A DNA stretch of 64,000 nt from NCBI GenBank assembly GCA_021773015.1, contig JAJFKW010000001.1:3207305-3271304 (forward strand), read 5' to 3'. Both the position numbers and the translations under genes were made by a program. How positions within the stretch are numbered: the first letter of the stretch is position 1; each line of letters begins with the position of its first letter. The notes below the pieces were generated by a model. The model was given only the letters and a program-made list of their open reading frames with translations, made no database searches and was not told where the DNA came from. The DNA is from Woeseia sp. Its GTDB lineage: Bacteria > Pseudomonadota > Gammaproteobacteria > Steroidobacterales > Woeseiaceae. Shown here piece by piece: positions 33,462-45,900 of the stretch.

Positions 33462-35603
33462 ATGACGGCGGATGCTGGTCAACCAATATCTGCGGTCGCT
33501 GTTGACACAGGGTTAACCAGCATCGTCATGCTAGCCAGGCTTCAGGGTGTCTCTGCCGATCCGCAGCAGCTACAACATCAGTTTGTCGAATCTGGCGAGC
33601 AATTTAATGAGGCGCTCATGCTGCGCGCTGCAAAATTCCTTGGGCTGCGCGCTAAAGCATTTGACTCCGACTGGGAGAAGTTGAAGAAATCGGCCATGCC
33701 GGCAATTGCCGAATTCGTCAACGACCGGTTTGTGGTAGTTGGCCGAATGGTTGGCGAAGAAGTTCTGATTCAAGATCCGGCGGAACGCGAACCACGCAAG
33801 CTCAGCAAGGCGCAATTTTCTGAGCTCTGGACAGGCCGGTTGATACTGGTCACAAAACGGTCCGTGTTGCCCGGGATGACGGGTAAGTTCGACTTTAGTT
33901 GGTTCATACCCTCGATACTTAAATATAGAAAGTTGTTGACGCAAGTCTTAATCGCCTCGTTTTTCATACAACTTTTTGCACTCATCACGCCGCTTTTCTT
34001 TCAGATTGTCATCGACAAAGTGCTTGTGCATCGTGGCCTAACGACGCTCGATGTTCTGGCAATCGGTCTGATTGCCGTATCGTTTTTCGAGGTCATTCTC
34101 AGCGGCCTGCGAACGTATTTGTTCAGTCATACAACAAATAGAGTGGATGTTGCACTCGGCGCTAATCTCTACCGCCATTTACAAGGGCTGCCCGTCGGCT
34201 TTTTCTCGTCCAGACCCATTGGGTCGATTGTCGCCAGAGTTCGCGAACTAGATTCGATTCGCAATTTCATTACCGGATCTACCCTCACCGTCGTCATTGA
34301 TCTGTTTTTTACGGTCGTATTTTTTGCGGTTATGTATCTATATAGCAGTACCTTGTTTTGGGTTGTCGTGGCGGCGATTCCTTTTTATGTGCTGCTATCG
34401 ATTTTCGTAACTCCGGTGTTACGCCGTCGCCTCGAAGAGAAATTTATGCGCGGGGCCGCCAATCAGTCGTTTCTGGTCGAGAGTGTGGGCGGTATAGAGA
34501 CGGTCAAGTCGATGGCGATCGAGCCGCAGATGCAACGTCGCTGGGAAGATCAATTAGCGGCATATGTTAGTGCAGCTTTCAAGACAGCTAATCTGGGCAA
34601 CATCGCGAGTCAGATCGCTGCATTTGTGAACAAAGTAACAACGGTGATGATTTTGTGGATTGGTGCTCGTTTGGTCATTACCGGACAGATCACAGTGGGT
34701 CAGCTGATCGCTTTCAATATGTTGGCCGGTCGTGTTAGCGGTCCGATACTTCGCTTGGTTCAGTTGTGGCAGGAATTACAACAAGCGGGAATATCAATGG
34801 ATAAACTTGGCGATATTTTGAACACGCCAACCGAACCCGGGCACAATCCAAACAAACCCGCATTGCCGACGATACACGGCAGGGTCACATTTGATCATGT
34901 CACATTTCGCTATGGGCCAGATAAGCCAGAAGTGCTGTTTGACGTAACCGCATCGATAGAGCCGGGCGAGATTATTGGTGTTGTTGGCCGATCCGGTTCG
35001 GGAAAGAGTACGTTGTCCAAACTGGTGCAACGATTGTATGTGCCGGGCTCAGGGCGCGTGTTGATTGATGGCGTCGATATCGCAATGGTCGATCCGACAT
35101 GGTTACGTCGACAGATTGGTGTTGTGTTACAGGAGAATTACTTATTCAACTGCAGCGTGCGTGACAACATCGCGCTTGCCGACAAAGGAATGCCTATCGA
35201 ACCCATTATGGAGGCCGCAAAGCTGTCCGGTGCTCACGAGTTCATCCTTGAGTTGTCAGAAGGCTACGATACCGTTATCGAAGAGCAAGGTCGCAATTTA
35301 TCCGGCGGACAGCGACAACGAATTGCGATCGCACGAGCGTTGGTCATGAATCCCAGAATTTTAATTTTTGACGAAGCAACCAGTGCGCTCGATTACGAAT
35401 CTGAGCGCATCATTCAGGAAAACATGCGCGCTATTTGTGCCAACCGAACGGTGTTCGTGATCGCACACCGTTTGTCGGCGCTTCGCGAAGCGCAGCGTAT
35501 GTTAGTTCTCGATAATGGGCGACTGGTTGAACACGGTACTCAGGCCGAACTGCTTGCGTTGCAGGGCCATTATGCGGCGCTATTTGCGGCGCAGGCAGCG
35601 TAG
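33462..35603 (+). CDS. Type I secretion ABC transporter with C39-like domain (HlyB/LapB type)
   Basis: A 713-residue inner-membrane exporter. The N-terminal 130 residues form a C39-like domain whose catalytic Cys is missing (DTGLTSIVMLARLQGVS), as in HlyB, so it binds rather than cuts the substrate. Six membrane helices lie at about 150-430. The ATPase has Walker A GRSGSGKST (509-517), the signature LSGGQRQRIAIARA and Walker B ILIFDEATSALD. It is followed 11 bases on by the HlyD gene and then the giant RTX gene, which is the clear substrate. Confidence 0.96.
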   Translation: MTADAGQPISAVAVDTGLTSIVMLARLQGVSADPQQLQHQFVESGEQFNEALMLRAAKFLGLRAKAFDSDWEKLKKSAMPAIAEFVNDRFVVVGRMVGEEVLIQDPAEREPRKLSKAQFSELWTGRLILVTKRSVLPGMTGKFDFSWFIPSILKYRKLLTQVLIASFFIQLFALITPLFFQIVIDKVLVHRGLTTLDVLAIGLIAVSFFEVILSGLRTYLFSHTTNRVDVALGANLYRHLQGLPVGFFSSRPIGSIVARVRELDSIRNFITGSTLTVVIDLFFTVVFFAVMYLYSSTLFWVVVAAIPFYVLLSIFVTPVLRRRLEEKFMRGAANQSFLVESVGGIETVKSMAIEPQMQRRWEDQLAAYVSAAFKTANLGNIASQIAAFVNKVTTVMILWIGARLVITGQITVGQLIAFNMLAGRVSGPILRLVQLWQELQQAGISMDKLGDILNTPTEPGHNPNKPALPTIHGRVTFDHVTFRYGPDKPEVLFDVTASIEPGEIIGVVGRSGSGKSTLSKLVQRLYVPGSGRVLIDGVDIAMVDPTWLRRQIGVVLQENYLFNCSVRDNIALADKGMPIEPIMEAAKLSGAHEFILELSEGYDTVIEEQGRNLSGGQRQRIAIARALVMNPRILIFDEATSALDYESERIIQENMRAICANRTVFVIAHRLSALREAQRMLVLDNGRLVEHGTQAELLALQGHYAALFAAQAA

Positions 35604-35614
35604 GGGAGGCGTCG

Positions 35615-36943
35615 ATGGCTGGCAACGAAAGCGAAAATGCATTTCTACCGGCCGCCCTTGAAATTCAAGAGCAGCCACCATCGCCGATCGGCCGAGCCAT
35701 TATTTGGGCAATCGTTGCGTTTTTTACGGTTGCCGTGATTTGGGCATTCGTGGGCCAGCTCGACATCGTCGCAGTCGCCCAAGGTAAAGTGATTCCGAAA
35801 GGCCGCAGCAAAATAATTCAACCGTTCGAGACCTCGGTCGTGCGCGCGATTCATGTTGAAGACGGCCAGCGTGTCTCACAGGGAGATTTGCTGTTAGAAC
35901 TTGATGCGACGGACGTTGAGGCCAGCCTGGAACAAGTTCGCGACGAATTACGCGCTACATTGAATGAGCAACGACGGTCCAATGCACTCTTGCAAGCGCT
36001 GGTCCGTGGACAATTGGATACTGCAACGAGTGCAGAGTTGTTCGACCCAGTCGACTGGCCGCTACAGGAGCAACTGCTCCGAGCTGCATACGATGAGATA
36101 TCGGCAAGTGCCAGCGAGGTCGAAAACGCAATAGAGCGCGCCAAGTCATCAAGAACATCTGCCGAAGAACAAGTGATGAAACTTGAGTCCGTCCTGCCGC
36201 TAATACAAGAACGTACAGATGGATTGGAAGGGCTGGCAGATAAGAATCTCGTTTCGCGCAGCCAATACTTAGAGCTGAAACAGCAACTCATCGAAGCGGA
36301 ACAGGACCTCAAATCACAGCGCGCATCACGCCAGTCAGCCGCCTCGCAGGTTAGCGAACTGTCGAGTCGTTTGTCAGCAATGGTTGCGCGCGAGCGCAGC
36401 AAGATTCTAGTCGAACTTGAAGAGCTGGAAAGACGTGTAGATAGCCTGCATCAGGAGCTTACAAAAGCATCGCAGGCGACCGCTCATCGCACACTTTCGG
36501 CGCCGGTCGACGGTGTCATACAGCAGCTGTCCGTTAATACGATCGGTGGTGTTGTAACGCCAGCCGAACAACTCATGGTCATCGTGCCCGGAGATCAGCA
36601 CTTGGAAGTGGAAGCGATGGTGTTGAATAAGGACATCGGTTTTGTGCATGAGAATCAAGAGGCGGTCGTCAAACTCGATGCATTTCCTTATACCCGTTAC
36701 GGGCACATCATGGCTTCGGTTGTCACCCTAAGCGATGACGCCGTTCCCATTGAAGACCTCGGTCTGGCGTACACCGCAAAGATCGAACTGGATAAAACCT
36801 GGCTACTGGTCGAAGGACGGCAGGTGAGTCTGTCTCCCGGTATGTCGGTGACAGTAGAAATAAAAACCGGTAAACGGCGTGTGATTGAATTCTTATTAGC
36901 GCCGTTACTTAGATATAAATCGGAAAGCGCGAGAGAGCGCTAG
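35615..36943 (+). CDS. Type I secretion membrane fusion protein (HlyD family)
   Basis: A 442-residue adaptor. One membrane helix lies near residues 27-47, followed by the first lipoyl half (FETSVVRAIHVEDGQRVSQG). A long coiled coil of about 200 residues follows, then the second half with APVDGVIQQLSVNTIGGVV and a beta barrel. It bridges the ABC transporter and a TolC-type outer-membrane channel; no TolC gene is in the window. A strong GGGGAGG lies before the ATG. The RTX gene follows with a 25-base gap. Confidence 0.95.
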   Translation: MAGNESENAFLPAALEIQEQPPSPIGRAIIWAIVAFFTVAVIWAFVGQLDIVAVAQGKVIPKGRSKIIQPFETSVVRAIHVEDGQRVSQGDLLLELDATDVEASLEQVRDELRATLNEQRRSNALLQALVRGQLDTATSAELFDPVDWPLQEQLLRAAYDEISASASEVENAIERAKSSRTSAEEQVMKLESVLPLIQERTDGLEGLADKNLVSRSQYLELKQQLIEAEQDLKSQRASRQSAASQVSELSSRLSAMVARERSKILVELEELERRVDSLHQELTKASQATAHRTLSAPVDGVIQQLSVNTIGGVVTPAEQLMVIVPGDQHLEVEAMVLNKDIGFVHENQEAVVKLDAFPYTRYGHIMASVVTLSDDAVPIEDLGLAYTAKIELDKTWLLVEGRQVSLSPGMSVTVEIKTGKRRVIEFLLAPLLRYKSESARER

Positions 36944-36968
36944 TGCCAATTTTTTGGAGGTAAGTTAG

Positions 36969-39900
36969 ATGCCACAGTCAGTTACAGCAACCACAGCGCA
37001 CGATGCGCTCGATGCAGCTCTTCTTGCCAGAGCGGCGTATATCGACTTTCACCCGGCCGACGGGGCGACACCGACGTCACTTCGGGTCGCGCTCACATTC
37101 AAGGGCGGATTTACTGAAGCGGAAGCTGATTACATTGTTGAGCGCTACGAACTCTTATCAGTTACGTCGGATCCGGTAGACCCTTTGAGTTTCGCTGTTG
37201 GATTCAAAGGTACGTTGTGGCGAAGGCTTGACGTTGGGGCGAGTCTATTCGATGAATACGTCGTAGCATTTGGAGGTACAGATCTAGATTCTTTGGGGGC
37301 GGCGACGCAAGACATTATCGCTGACGGTCTGCTCGGAGTTACCGGTGAGGCGCTTGGTCAGACGCAAGCGCTTAAGGTTTGGGTGGAGAGGCTCTACACA
37401 GGCACCTCGGCAACAGTATTCGGCTTACCAGGCCTCGGCCTCCTAGATAGATTCGACGTTGTTGATGTCACGGGTCACTCGCTTGGAGGTCACCTAGTCC
37501 AATATGCAGTGGGCCAATTCAACGCCGGTAATCCTGATCGCAATTTATGGCTGCCAGATCAAGCTTTCACCGATGGCTATACTTTCAACGGTGCTGGCAT
37601 CGGACGATTTTTTGGGCTTGGCATACCCGGCAACCCGAAGAAACTACTGGGTCAGTTAGGTTACTTGACCTCTGCCAACACAGCAATACGTGGAAACTAT
37701 CTGTGGAACGAAGGTAATTTTGGCATCGAAAATTTCATTAGCGAGGCGGGCATCAGTGTTGTGCCGACGTGGATCAGCGGTATGCGTCCCGGCGAAGACG
37801 CGAGCTTATTCATCGAGGATCAGGGCTCGCATCCCGATGCCATCCGGAGTGTTATCGGCAATCACGGGGTTATCTACCAGGTTGATAGCCTTTTTGTTTA
37901 CAACATATTCGAAGGTTTCGTTGGCTCAGATCAAGCGCCGCTCGAAAGAGTGGCATTCATGCAGGACATGCTGTCGATACTGCGCGCCAGCTCGAACGAT
38001 GCATTTGAAAGCCTCGAACGCGTTGTCAATCATCTTCGTGAGTTTTTCCCGAATATCGTAGCAGACCCCAATCTCGGTCCGGCCGCTCGTGAAGATCGGA
38101 ATGCGTTAATCGCGCTTTCAATTGCTATCTCTGATGAGCTGGAGGCTAATCCTCGCCCGGCGACCATTACAAATCTGGTAACCGATGGTGAGTTGTTCAA
38201 TAGCATAATTGCTCGTATGGATACGCCGGAGGGATTGGCCCGCCGCGTTGCGTTGATTCTCGGACAGCCGTTTGTGTTGGACGGTCTGGATTATCAGGCG
38301 GCGTTTAATCAGAACGGCGACTACGATCTCGAAAACTTTACTGATAAATTTCTCAAAGATCGCGCGGCCTATGCCGCCGCATTATTCGAAGCCAACGCCG
38401 AAGATGTTGAGGCGGGCGGGCGAGTATCGCTTTTCCCACACTATTTCGAGAATCGTCTTGGTGAATTTGAAAGTATCGTCGCGTATGACAATGCACGCGG
38501 CGAGCCGCCACCAATTAACGAATTGAAGCAGACGCTCTTCGGCGGGGATGATGCCGACACGCTTGCCGGAGGTGACGAAGACGATGCGATCTACGGTCTG
38601 GACGGGGCCGATATACTCGAGGGTGGTGAGGGCAACGACTACATCGAGGGCGGCGACGGTAACGATGAGCTAACAGGCGGCGCCGGTAACAACGTATTGC
38701 TCGGTGGCGACGGCTTCGATACGTACCGTGTTGGCGTGAACGAGCGGGTCGACATTACAGACTCGGACGGATTCGGTGCGATAGTCGTCGAACTTTCAGA
38801 CGGCACATTCTTTACGTTGGGATCGCAAACAGTCAGCGCCGTAGCGGATCAGGCCGATGTGTACCGGGACGATGCGGGTTTTACCTATGTTGTCAATGGC
38901 CCTGATGTCATCGTCAGTACGCCTGACGGCGGACAAATCGCAATTCGTGAGTTCGATTTCCTGCTCGACTCACTCGGAATAAACTTAGGCGGCTTCCAAG
39001 GCATCGATCCACCCGGACAGGCGCTGACTTTTGATGTGGACTTCACCATCCAGCCACCTCCTGGCGATCCCAACTCAATCAACCAGCTCGGGAATTTTAG
39101 CAACGGAACGCAACAGTGGCTAAGCCCGGGATTCTGGTTTCTGCGGCAGGACGTTGAGGTGATTAATGCAGTCGCCGTGCCGGATGGGGCGTTGAATGGG
39201 TCAATAACTGAATTTGTCACGATTATCGGTGGCTTCGGAGATTCGTTTATGACCGGAGACGATGGATTCAATATATTTCGTGATGATGGCGGCCTTTTTC
39301 CGTCGACACCGTATCTAGGTGGTTACGGAATGGGCCCTGTTATGGGCAACGACGTGTTGGATGGTCGCGGCGGAGATGATTGGCTGTTCTCCTCTGGCGG
39401 TGACGATTTCGTAATGGGTGGGGCTGGCAACGACATCATTGTCGACAGTCATTCTGGCTTTGATATCACGCAAGCATTGAACGGCGATCCGCTGCCGCTC
39501 GAATTTACGAGTTACGGCGACGTGGAATGGATCACGCTACCCGGTAATAGCAGCAACGATACATTGTTGGGTGGTACCGGCGATGACTACATTGCGGCGC
39601 ATGGCGGTAACCAGGTTATGGATGGCGGTGATGGCGCCGACGAATTATTTGCCGGAGCAGGCGATGATGTTCTGATCGGCGGTGCTGGTGATGACGTTCT
39701 TTTGGGAGATACGCGCCTATCAGACAGCCCGATCGAAATGGCGCCCGGAACGGTGCCAGCCGACTTCGAATTTGTATTCAACGGCGACAACCTCACGTTT
39801 GATGCATCGAGTAGCGACCAATGGGGTAACGACACCCTCGATGGCGGTGAAGGCAACGACACACTTTACGGCGGTGCGGGCAACGACTCTCTTTCAGGTG

Positions 39901-42900
39901 GTGCCGGGAACGACAGGCTGCAGGGAGATTTTGTTTTCGCGTATGCAGACTTGAGAGCAGGCTTGCTGAATCGCCCCACCGACCCAACCAGCATCCATGG
40001 CGACGATATTTTGCTGGGTGGTGCTGGGAATGACGAATTACTTGGCTACGGCGGCGATGATCTCATCGAGGGCGGTGACGATGATGACGTTGCTGCCGGT
40101 GGTGAGGGCAGTGACATCGTTCGCGGCGACGGCGGTAATGATGAATTGCAAGGCAATGAGGGCGATGACTTTTTATTCGGCGGCGATGGCGACGATACGT
40201 TGTTTGGTCAGGAAGACAATGACGAATTGCATGGCGAAGAGGGCGCGGATCAGTTGGTAGGTGGAGATGGTGACGATTTCCTGAGCGGCGGCAATGGGGA
40301 CGACGCGTTATTCGGGGAGGCCGGCCAGGATACGCTACTAGGTGGTGCCGGAATCGATGATCTGCAAGGCGGTGATGATGACGACTTTCTCATCGGTGGG
40401 GTTGGCAATGACTTACTGTTCGGAGGCGCTGGCGATGACACCTACATTATAACGGGCTCCGATGGGCAGGATCAGCTCACCGACACGCAAGGCAGCAACA
40501 GATTAGTGTTCAATTTTGTGCCGACAGAATTGAGTGTCTCAATAGAGAACGGTGTCTATTTCGTCGATTATGCGCCGGGTAACTATTTGTTTATGGACGC
40601 AGAGACGTTCAATTCGATAGACGAAATCGAGTTTCTGGGTGGCATAACCGTAGATCGGGATGTCTTCGTCGATCAATACCAGCCAGGTAATTCGAACGGC
40701 GGTTTGATTACTTTGGCAAATGGGGCGCTAGCCGGAGATCTTACGATATTCGCGCGGAATGACGATCTAATTATTTCTTACAACGGCCCGGTTGTGGACT
40801 GGATCGATGTCGCGGCGTTATCCGACAGAGATATCCTAGCGATCGAAGGCGATGCTCTGGATTTCGGTGCTGCAACTAGTGCTCCGGCCATAGCGTTAAA
40901 AAATTGGTATCTCGCTGGTCCACTAGGCTACGTAAGATTTATCACCGATGGCGTCGGCGGCAACATTAACTTGGACAATGATGCTCCCGTTGCGCGGATA
41001 TTCGATGGTGGACCAGATGAGTCGTTGCTTACCGGGTCGGACGAGGCCGATACATTTAGCGGCGGGGCTGGCCATGACATTTTCATTGCGGGTGACGGAG
41101 ATGATCAGATCACGGGTGGGGAAGATGCCGATACGCTAATCGGCGGACCTGGAAATGATGCCTATTTCTATAATATTGCCGATGGTAACGACATCATCGC
41201 AGATGAGTCTGGTGTTGACTCGCTGACATTCGGGCCTGGGATCAGTGCGGCAGACCTCACCATCACCATGAATAGTGGCGCGCTGGTCATTCAGATCGGC
41301 CCCGAAGAGAATTTCGATAAAATTACCGTATCAGATTGGTTAGCGGACACTGATCGACCCATCGATTCGATTGTTTTTGACGACGGGAGTTCTCTGACTG
41401 TTGCCGAAATAGAAGCCCTGGTTACTGGCAATCGCGCTCCAACACTTGTTACTCCGTTCACAGATCTGGAGTTGAGCTTTGAGCAGCCATTTTCATTCGA
41501 TATACCCGCCGGCTCATTTACCGATCCAAACGGTGACGCACTGACATACGATGCACAGCTATCTGATGGTTCGCCGCTGCCGAGTTGGTTGTCATTTGAT
41601 CCGCTGACACAAACTTTCAGTGGTATCACGCCGCCGCAACTCGAGTCGGGTACATTCAGTATCATAGTCACCGCGCGTGACCCATTAGGTCTGCCTGTAT
41701 CCGATACGTTTACATTCAGCGTGGGGCTTAACCGAATTCTCGGCACTGCCGGTAACGATACGCTCGCTGGGGACGCGCTCGACAATACGATTCTTGGATT
41801 TACCGGTGACGACAGGCTCTCCGGTGGAGACGGCAACGATTTCATTCGTGGCGATGAGGGTCGGGACTTTTTATTCGGCGATGCTGGTGACGACACTCTT
41901 TTCAGCAATCTTGGCTTCGACGATCTAAGAGGTGGTGCCGGTAATGACTTGCTGATATCCGGGCCGGATGCGGACGGTTCCAGACAGTTTGGCGAAGACG
42001 GGGACGATCGGCTGATCGGCGGTCCCGGCAGGGACGCATTCGACGGCGGCGATGGAAATAACACCTACGAAATTGGTTTGGGTGGCGGCGTCGACACCCT
42101 TAATTATCAGTCTTTGGGCACGCACACGGTGCGATTCGGTGCTGGCATTCAATTGTCAGATCTCACCGCATCATTCGAAGGGCTCGGCAATCAGTTTGAC
42201 CTAACAATTTTTTATAATCCATCTGACGCGACCGACAACATTACGTTAGATGAGGTGTTCATCCGCACTATCAGTAATGGCGGGCAGCAGGCATCTCCAC
42301 CGTTCACTATCGACCCGCTTAACTATGTTTTTGAGTTCGAGGATGGTTCGAGCGTGACGGTTATCGAATTGGGAGATCTTGCGGTGATCCCAACGGATGG
42401 CGCCGACTTCATATTCCCAAATAGTCAGAACGACATCGTATTCGGCGGTGATGGTGACGACGTAATTCTTGGGCGTACCTATCAATTCAACTCGGATCTC
42501 AATGCGAATACGCTGTTTGGCGAGGGCGGTAATGACGATATCGAAGGCGGCGTTGGCGACGACTTTCTTTCAGGTGGCGATGGCGATGATGAATTAGGCG
42601 GTGGTGACGGCGACGATACGATGGAGGGCGGTCTGGGTGATGACTTCCTCAGCGCCGGTGACGGAAACGATAATCTGGACGGCGGAGATGGCGCTGACAG
42701 TCTTCACGGTGGCCGCGGCGATGACATCATCATGGGCGGTGCTGGTGATGACGTCATTACCGGCGATCCTCAAGCATTCAATTTCGATGGCTTCGATCAA
42801 CTTTTCGGTGAAAGCGGCAACGACAATATTTTTGGTGGGGCACGGGCCGACCTTATTGAGGGCGGTTCCGGAGACGATATCATCGACGGCGGCAGCAGTA

Positions 42901-45900
42901 GCGTCGATTTACGTGACACGCTGCGCGGTGGCACGGGCGACGATCAATTTGTGGAAGCAAGAGACAGTGGTGCGACACACTATCTTTATGATGCGGGCGA
43001 TGGCCACGACACCATTTCAGATACCGGACACGTCGACCTAATAGGCACTGGCGGCGAAGTCTTCTTGCTTGAAGATAGATTCGAATTTGTCGATGGATCG
43101 GGAATTCAATTAAACGATTTGCAGGTCACACGCGTCGACGACAACCTCGTTCTCACGGTTTCGCCAACGGATAGCATTACATTCCAGAACTGGTTCCTGT
43201 CGATCGACAATCAAATTGAAGAGTTCATCACCTATGACATCGCGGGCAATCCGATCGTCAATACAGCGGCGGACATCGAAGCACTAATTGATACCGTGAA
43301 CGCGGCACCAGTTCTTGATAATCCGCTCGCCGACAACGCTGCGACTGAGGGTCAGGTCGTTAGCATTGCGGTTCCCGCCAACACCTTTAGCGATCCGGAC
43401 GCTGGCGATGTCTTAAGTTATTCCGCACGTCTCGTCGGTGGTGCAGCGTTGCCGGCCTGGTTGAGTTTCGATGCCGCCACACAGACGTTCACGGGTACAC
43501 CACCAAACAACAGCAACGGAAACCTCGATATCGAAGTGACCGTGACCGACGCGGGTGGTCTTTCGGTGAGTGATGAGTTTTCGCTGGCGATTGCGGACGC
43601 TAATTTCGCGCCGCAGCTGGACAATGCAATTGCGGATACTAGTGTTGCTGAGGACTCGGCACTAAATTACACAGTACCTGCAGACGCGTTTTCAGATTCG
43701 GATATTGGCGACTTGCTCAGTTACTCGGCACAGTTGAGCGGCGGCGGGGCGCTGCCGCTGTGGTTGAACTTCGATGCCATAACGCGCACGTTTACGGGAA
43801 CACCGCCGAATAACACCAACGGTGACATCGATATTGAAGTAATCGCGACGGATGGTGACGGACTGTCCGCAAGTGACATATTCACGTTGGCGGTAACAGA
43901 TACGAATTTTGTGCCGACGTTGGACAACGCAATTACTGACGCCGCGGCAACCGAAGGTGAAGTGCTGAACTTGGTGCTTCCGGCCAACACGTTCAGCGAT
44001 CCGGATACTGGCGATACGCTAACCTATTCCGCGCAATTGAGTGGTGGAGGTGCGTTACCCACTTGGCTGAGTTTTGATGCTGCAACTCGAACGTTCACGG
44101 GCATACCGCCGAATAATTCCAACGGTAATGTCGATGTAGAAGTCACCGCAACGGACAACGGTGGTTTATCAGCCAGCGACGTCTTTACGATCGGCATTGC
44201 TGACGCGAACTTTGCGCCGTCGCTGGACAATGCAATTGCCGATGCAAGCGCGACAGAGGGACAGGTGCTCAGCTTTACGGTTCCTGTAGATGCGTTTAGC
44301 GACGCAGATGCTGGCGATACATTGAGCTATTCCGCGCAATTGAGTGGCGGCGGTGCATTACCCGCCTGGCTGAGTTTTAACGCCGCAACACGAACGTTTG
44401 CAGGGATACCGCCAAATAATTCTAATGGCACGATCGACGTTGAGGTCGTTGCAACGGACAGTGGTGGTTTATCGGCCAGTGATGTCTTTACCATTGACGT
44501 TGCAGACGCAAACTTTGTCCCGTCGCTGGATAACGCAATTGCGGACGCTGTCGCGACCGAGGGCGAAGCGCTGAACTTGGTGGTTCCGGCCAACACGTTC
44601 AGCGATCCGGATACGGGCGATACGCTAACCTATTCTGCGCAAGTGAGCGGCGGTGGTGCGTTGCCCGCTTGGCTGAGTTTTGACGTCGCAACTCGAACGT
44701 TCACGGGCATACCGCCAAACAATTCCAATGGCACGATCGACATTGAGGTCGTTGCAACGGACAGTGGTGGTTTATCGGCCAGTGATGTCTTTACCATTGA
44801 CATTGCTGACGCAAACTTCGTACCGACGCTGGACAACGCAATTGCGGCTGCCGCGGCGACCGAAGGTGAAGCGCTGAATTTAGTACTTCCGGCTAACACG
44901 TTCAGCGATCCAGATGCTGGCGATACATTGAGCTATTCGGCGCAAGTAAGTGGCGGTGGCGCGTTACCCGCTTGGCTGAGTTTTGACGCCGCAACTCGAA
45001 CGTTCACGGGCATACCGCCAAACAACTCGAACGGCAGTGTGGACATCGAGGTGATCGCCACTGACGGTAGTGGTTTGTCCGTCAGCGACGTCTTTACCAT
45101 AGACATTGCTGACGCAAACTTCGTAGCGACGCTGGACAACGCAATTGCGGATGCCGCGGCGACCGAAGGTGAAGCGCTGAATTTAGTACTTCCGGCGAAC
45201 ACATTCAGTGATCCGGATGCTGGCGATACGCTAACCTATTCCGCGCAATTGAGTGGCGGTGGTGCACTACCCGCTTGGCTGAATTTTGACGGCGCAACAC
45301 GGACGTTCAATGGGATACCGCCAAATAATTCTAATGGCACGGTCGATATCGAAGTCATTGCCACAGACAGCGGCGGGTTGTCCGTGAGCGATACGTTTAC
45401 ACTCGATATTGTTGACGCAAACTTTGCGCCAAGGCTCGACAATGCGCTTGCCGACGCTGCTGCGACTGAAGGTCAGGTGTTCAGTCTGACGTTGCCGGCA
45501 GATGCGTTTAGCGATCCAGATGTTGGTGATGTTCTAACGTTCAGTGCGCAACTCAGCGGCGGTGGCGTGCTACCGGGTTGGCTGAGTTTTGATGCGCTCA
45601 CGCGAACGTTTTCTGGAATCCCGCCAAATGACGCGAGTGGAACGATAGACGTTGAGGTGGTAGCAACGGACAGTGGTGGATTATCAATCAGTGATACGTT
45701 CACGCTAAATGTTCTAGACGAAAATTTTGCACCGACGCTGGACAATGCAATTGCCGACACCGCTGCGACCGAGGGCGAAGCGCTGAACTTGGTGGTTCCG
45801 GCCAGCACGTTCAGCGATCCGGATACGGGCGATACGCTAACCTATTCTGCGCAAGTAAGCGGCGGTGGTGCGTTGCCCGCTTGGCTGAGTTTTGATGCTG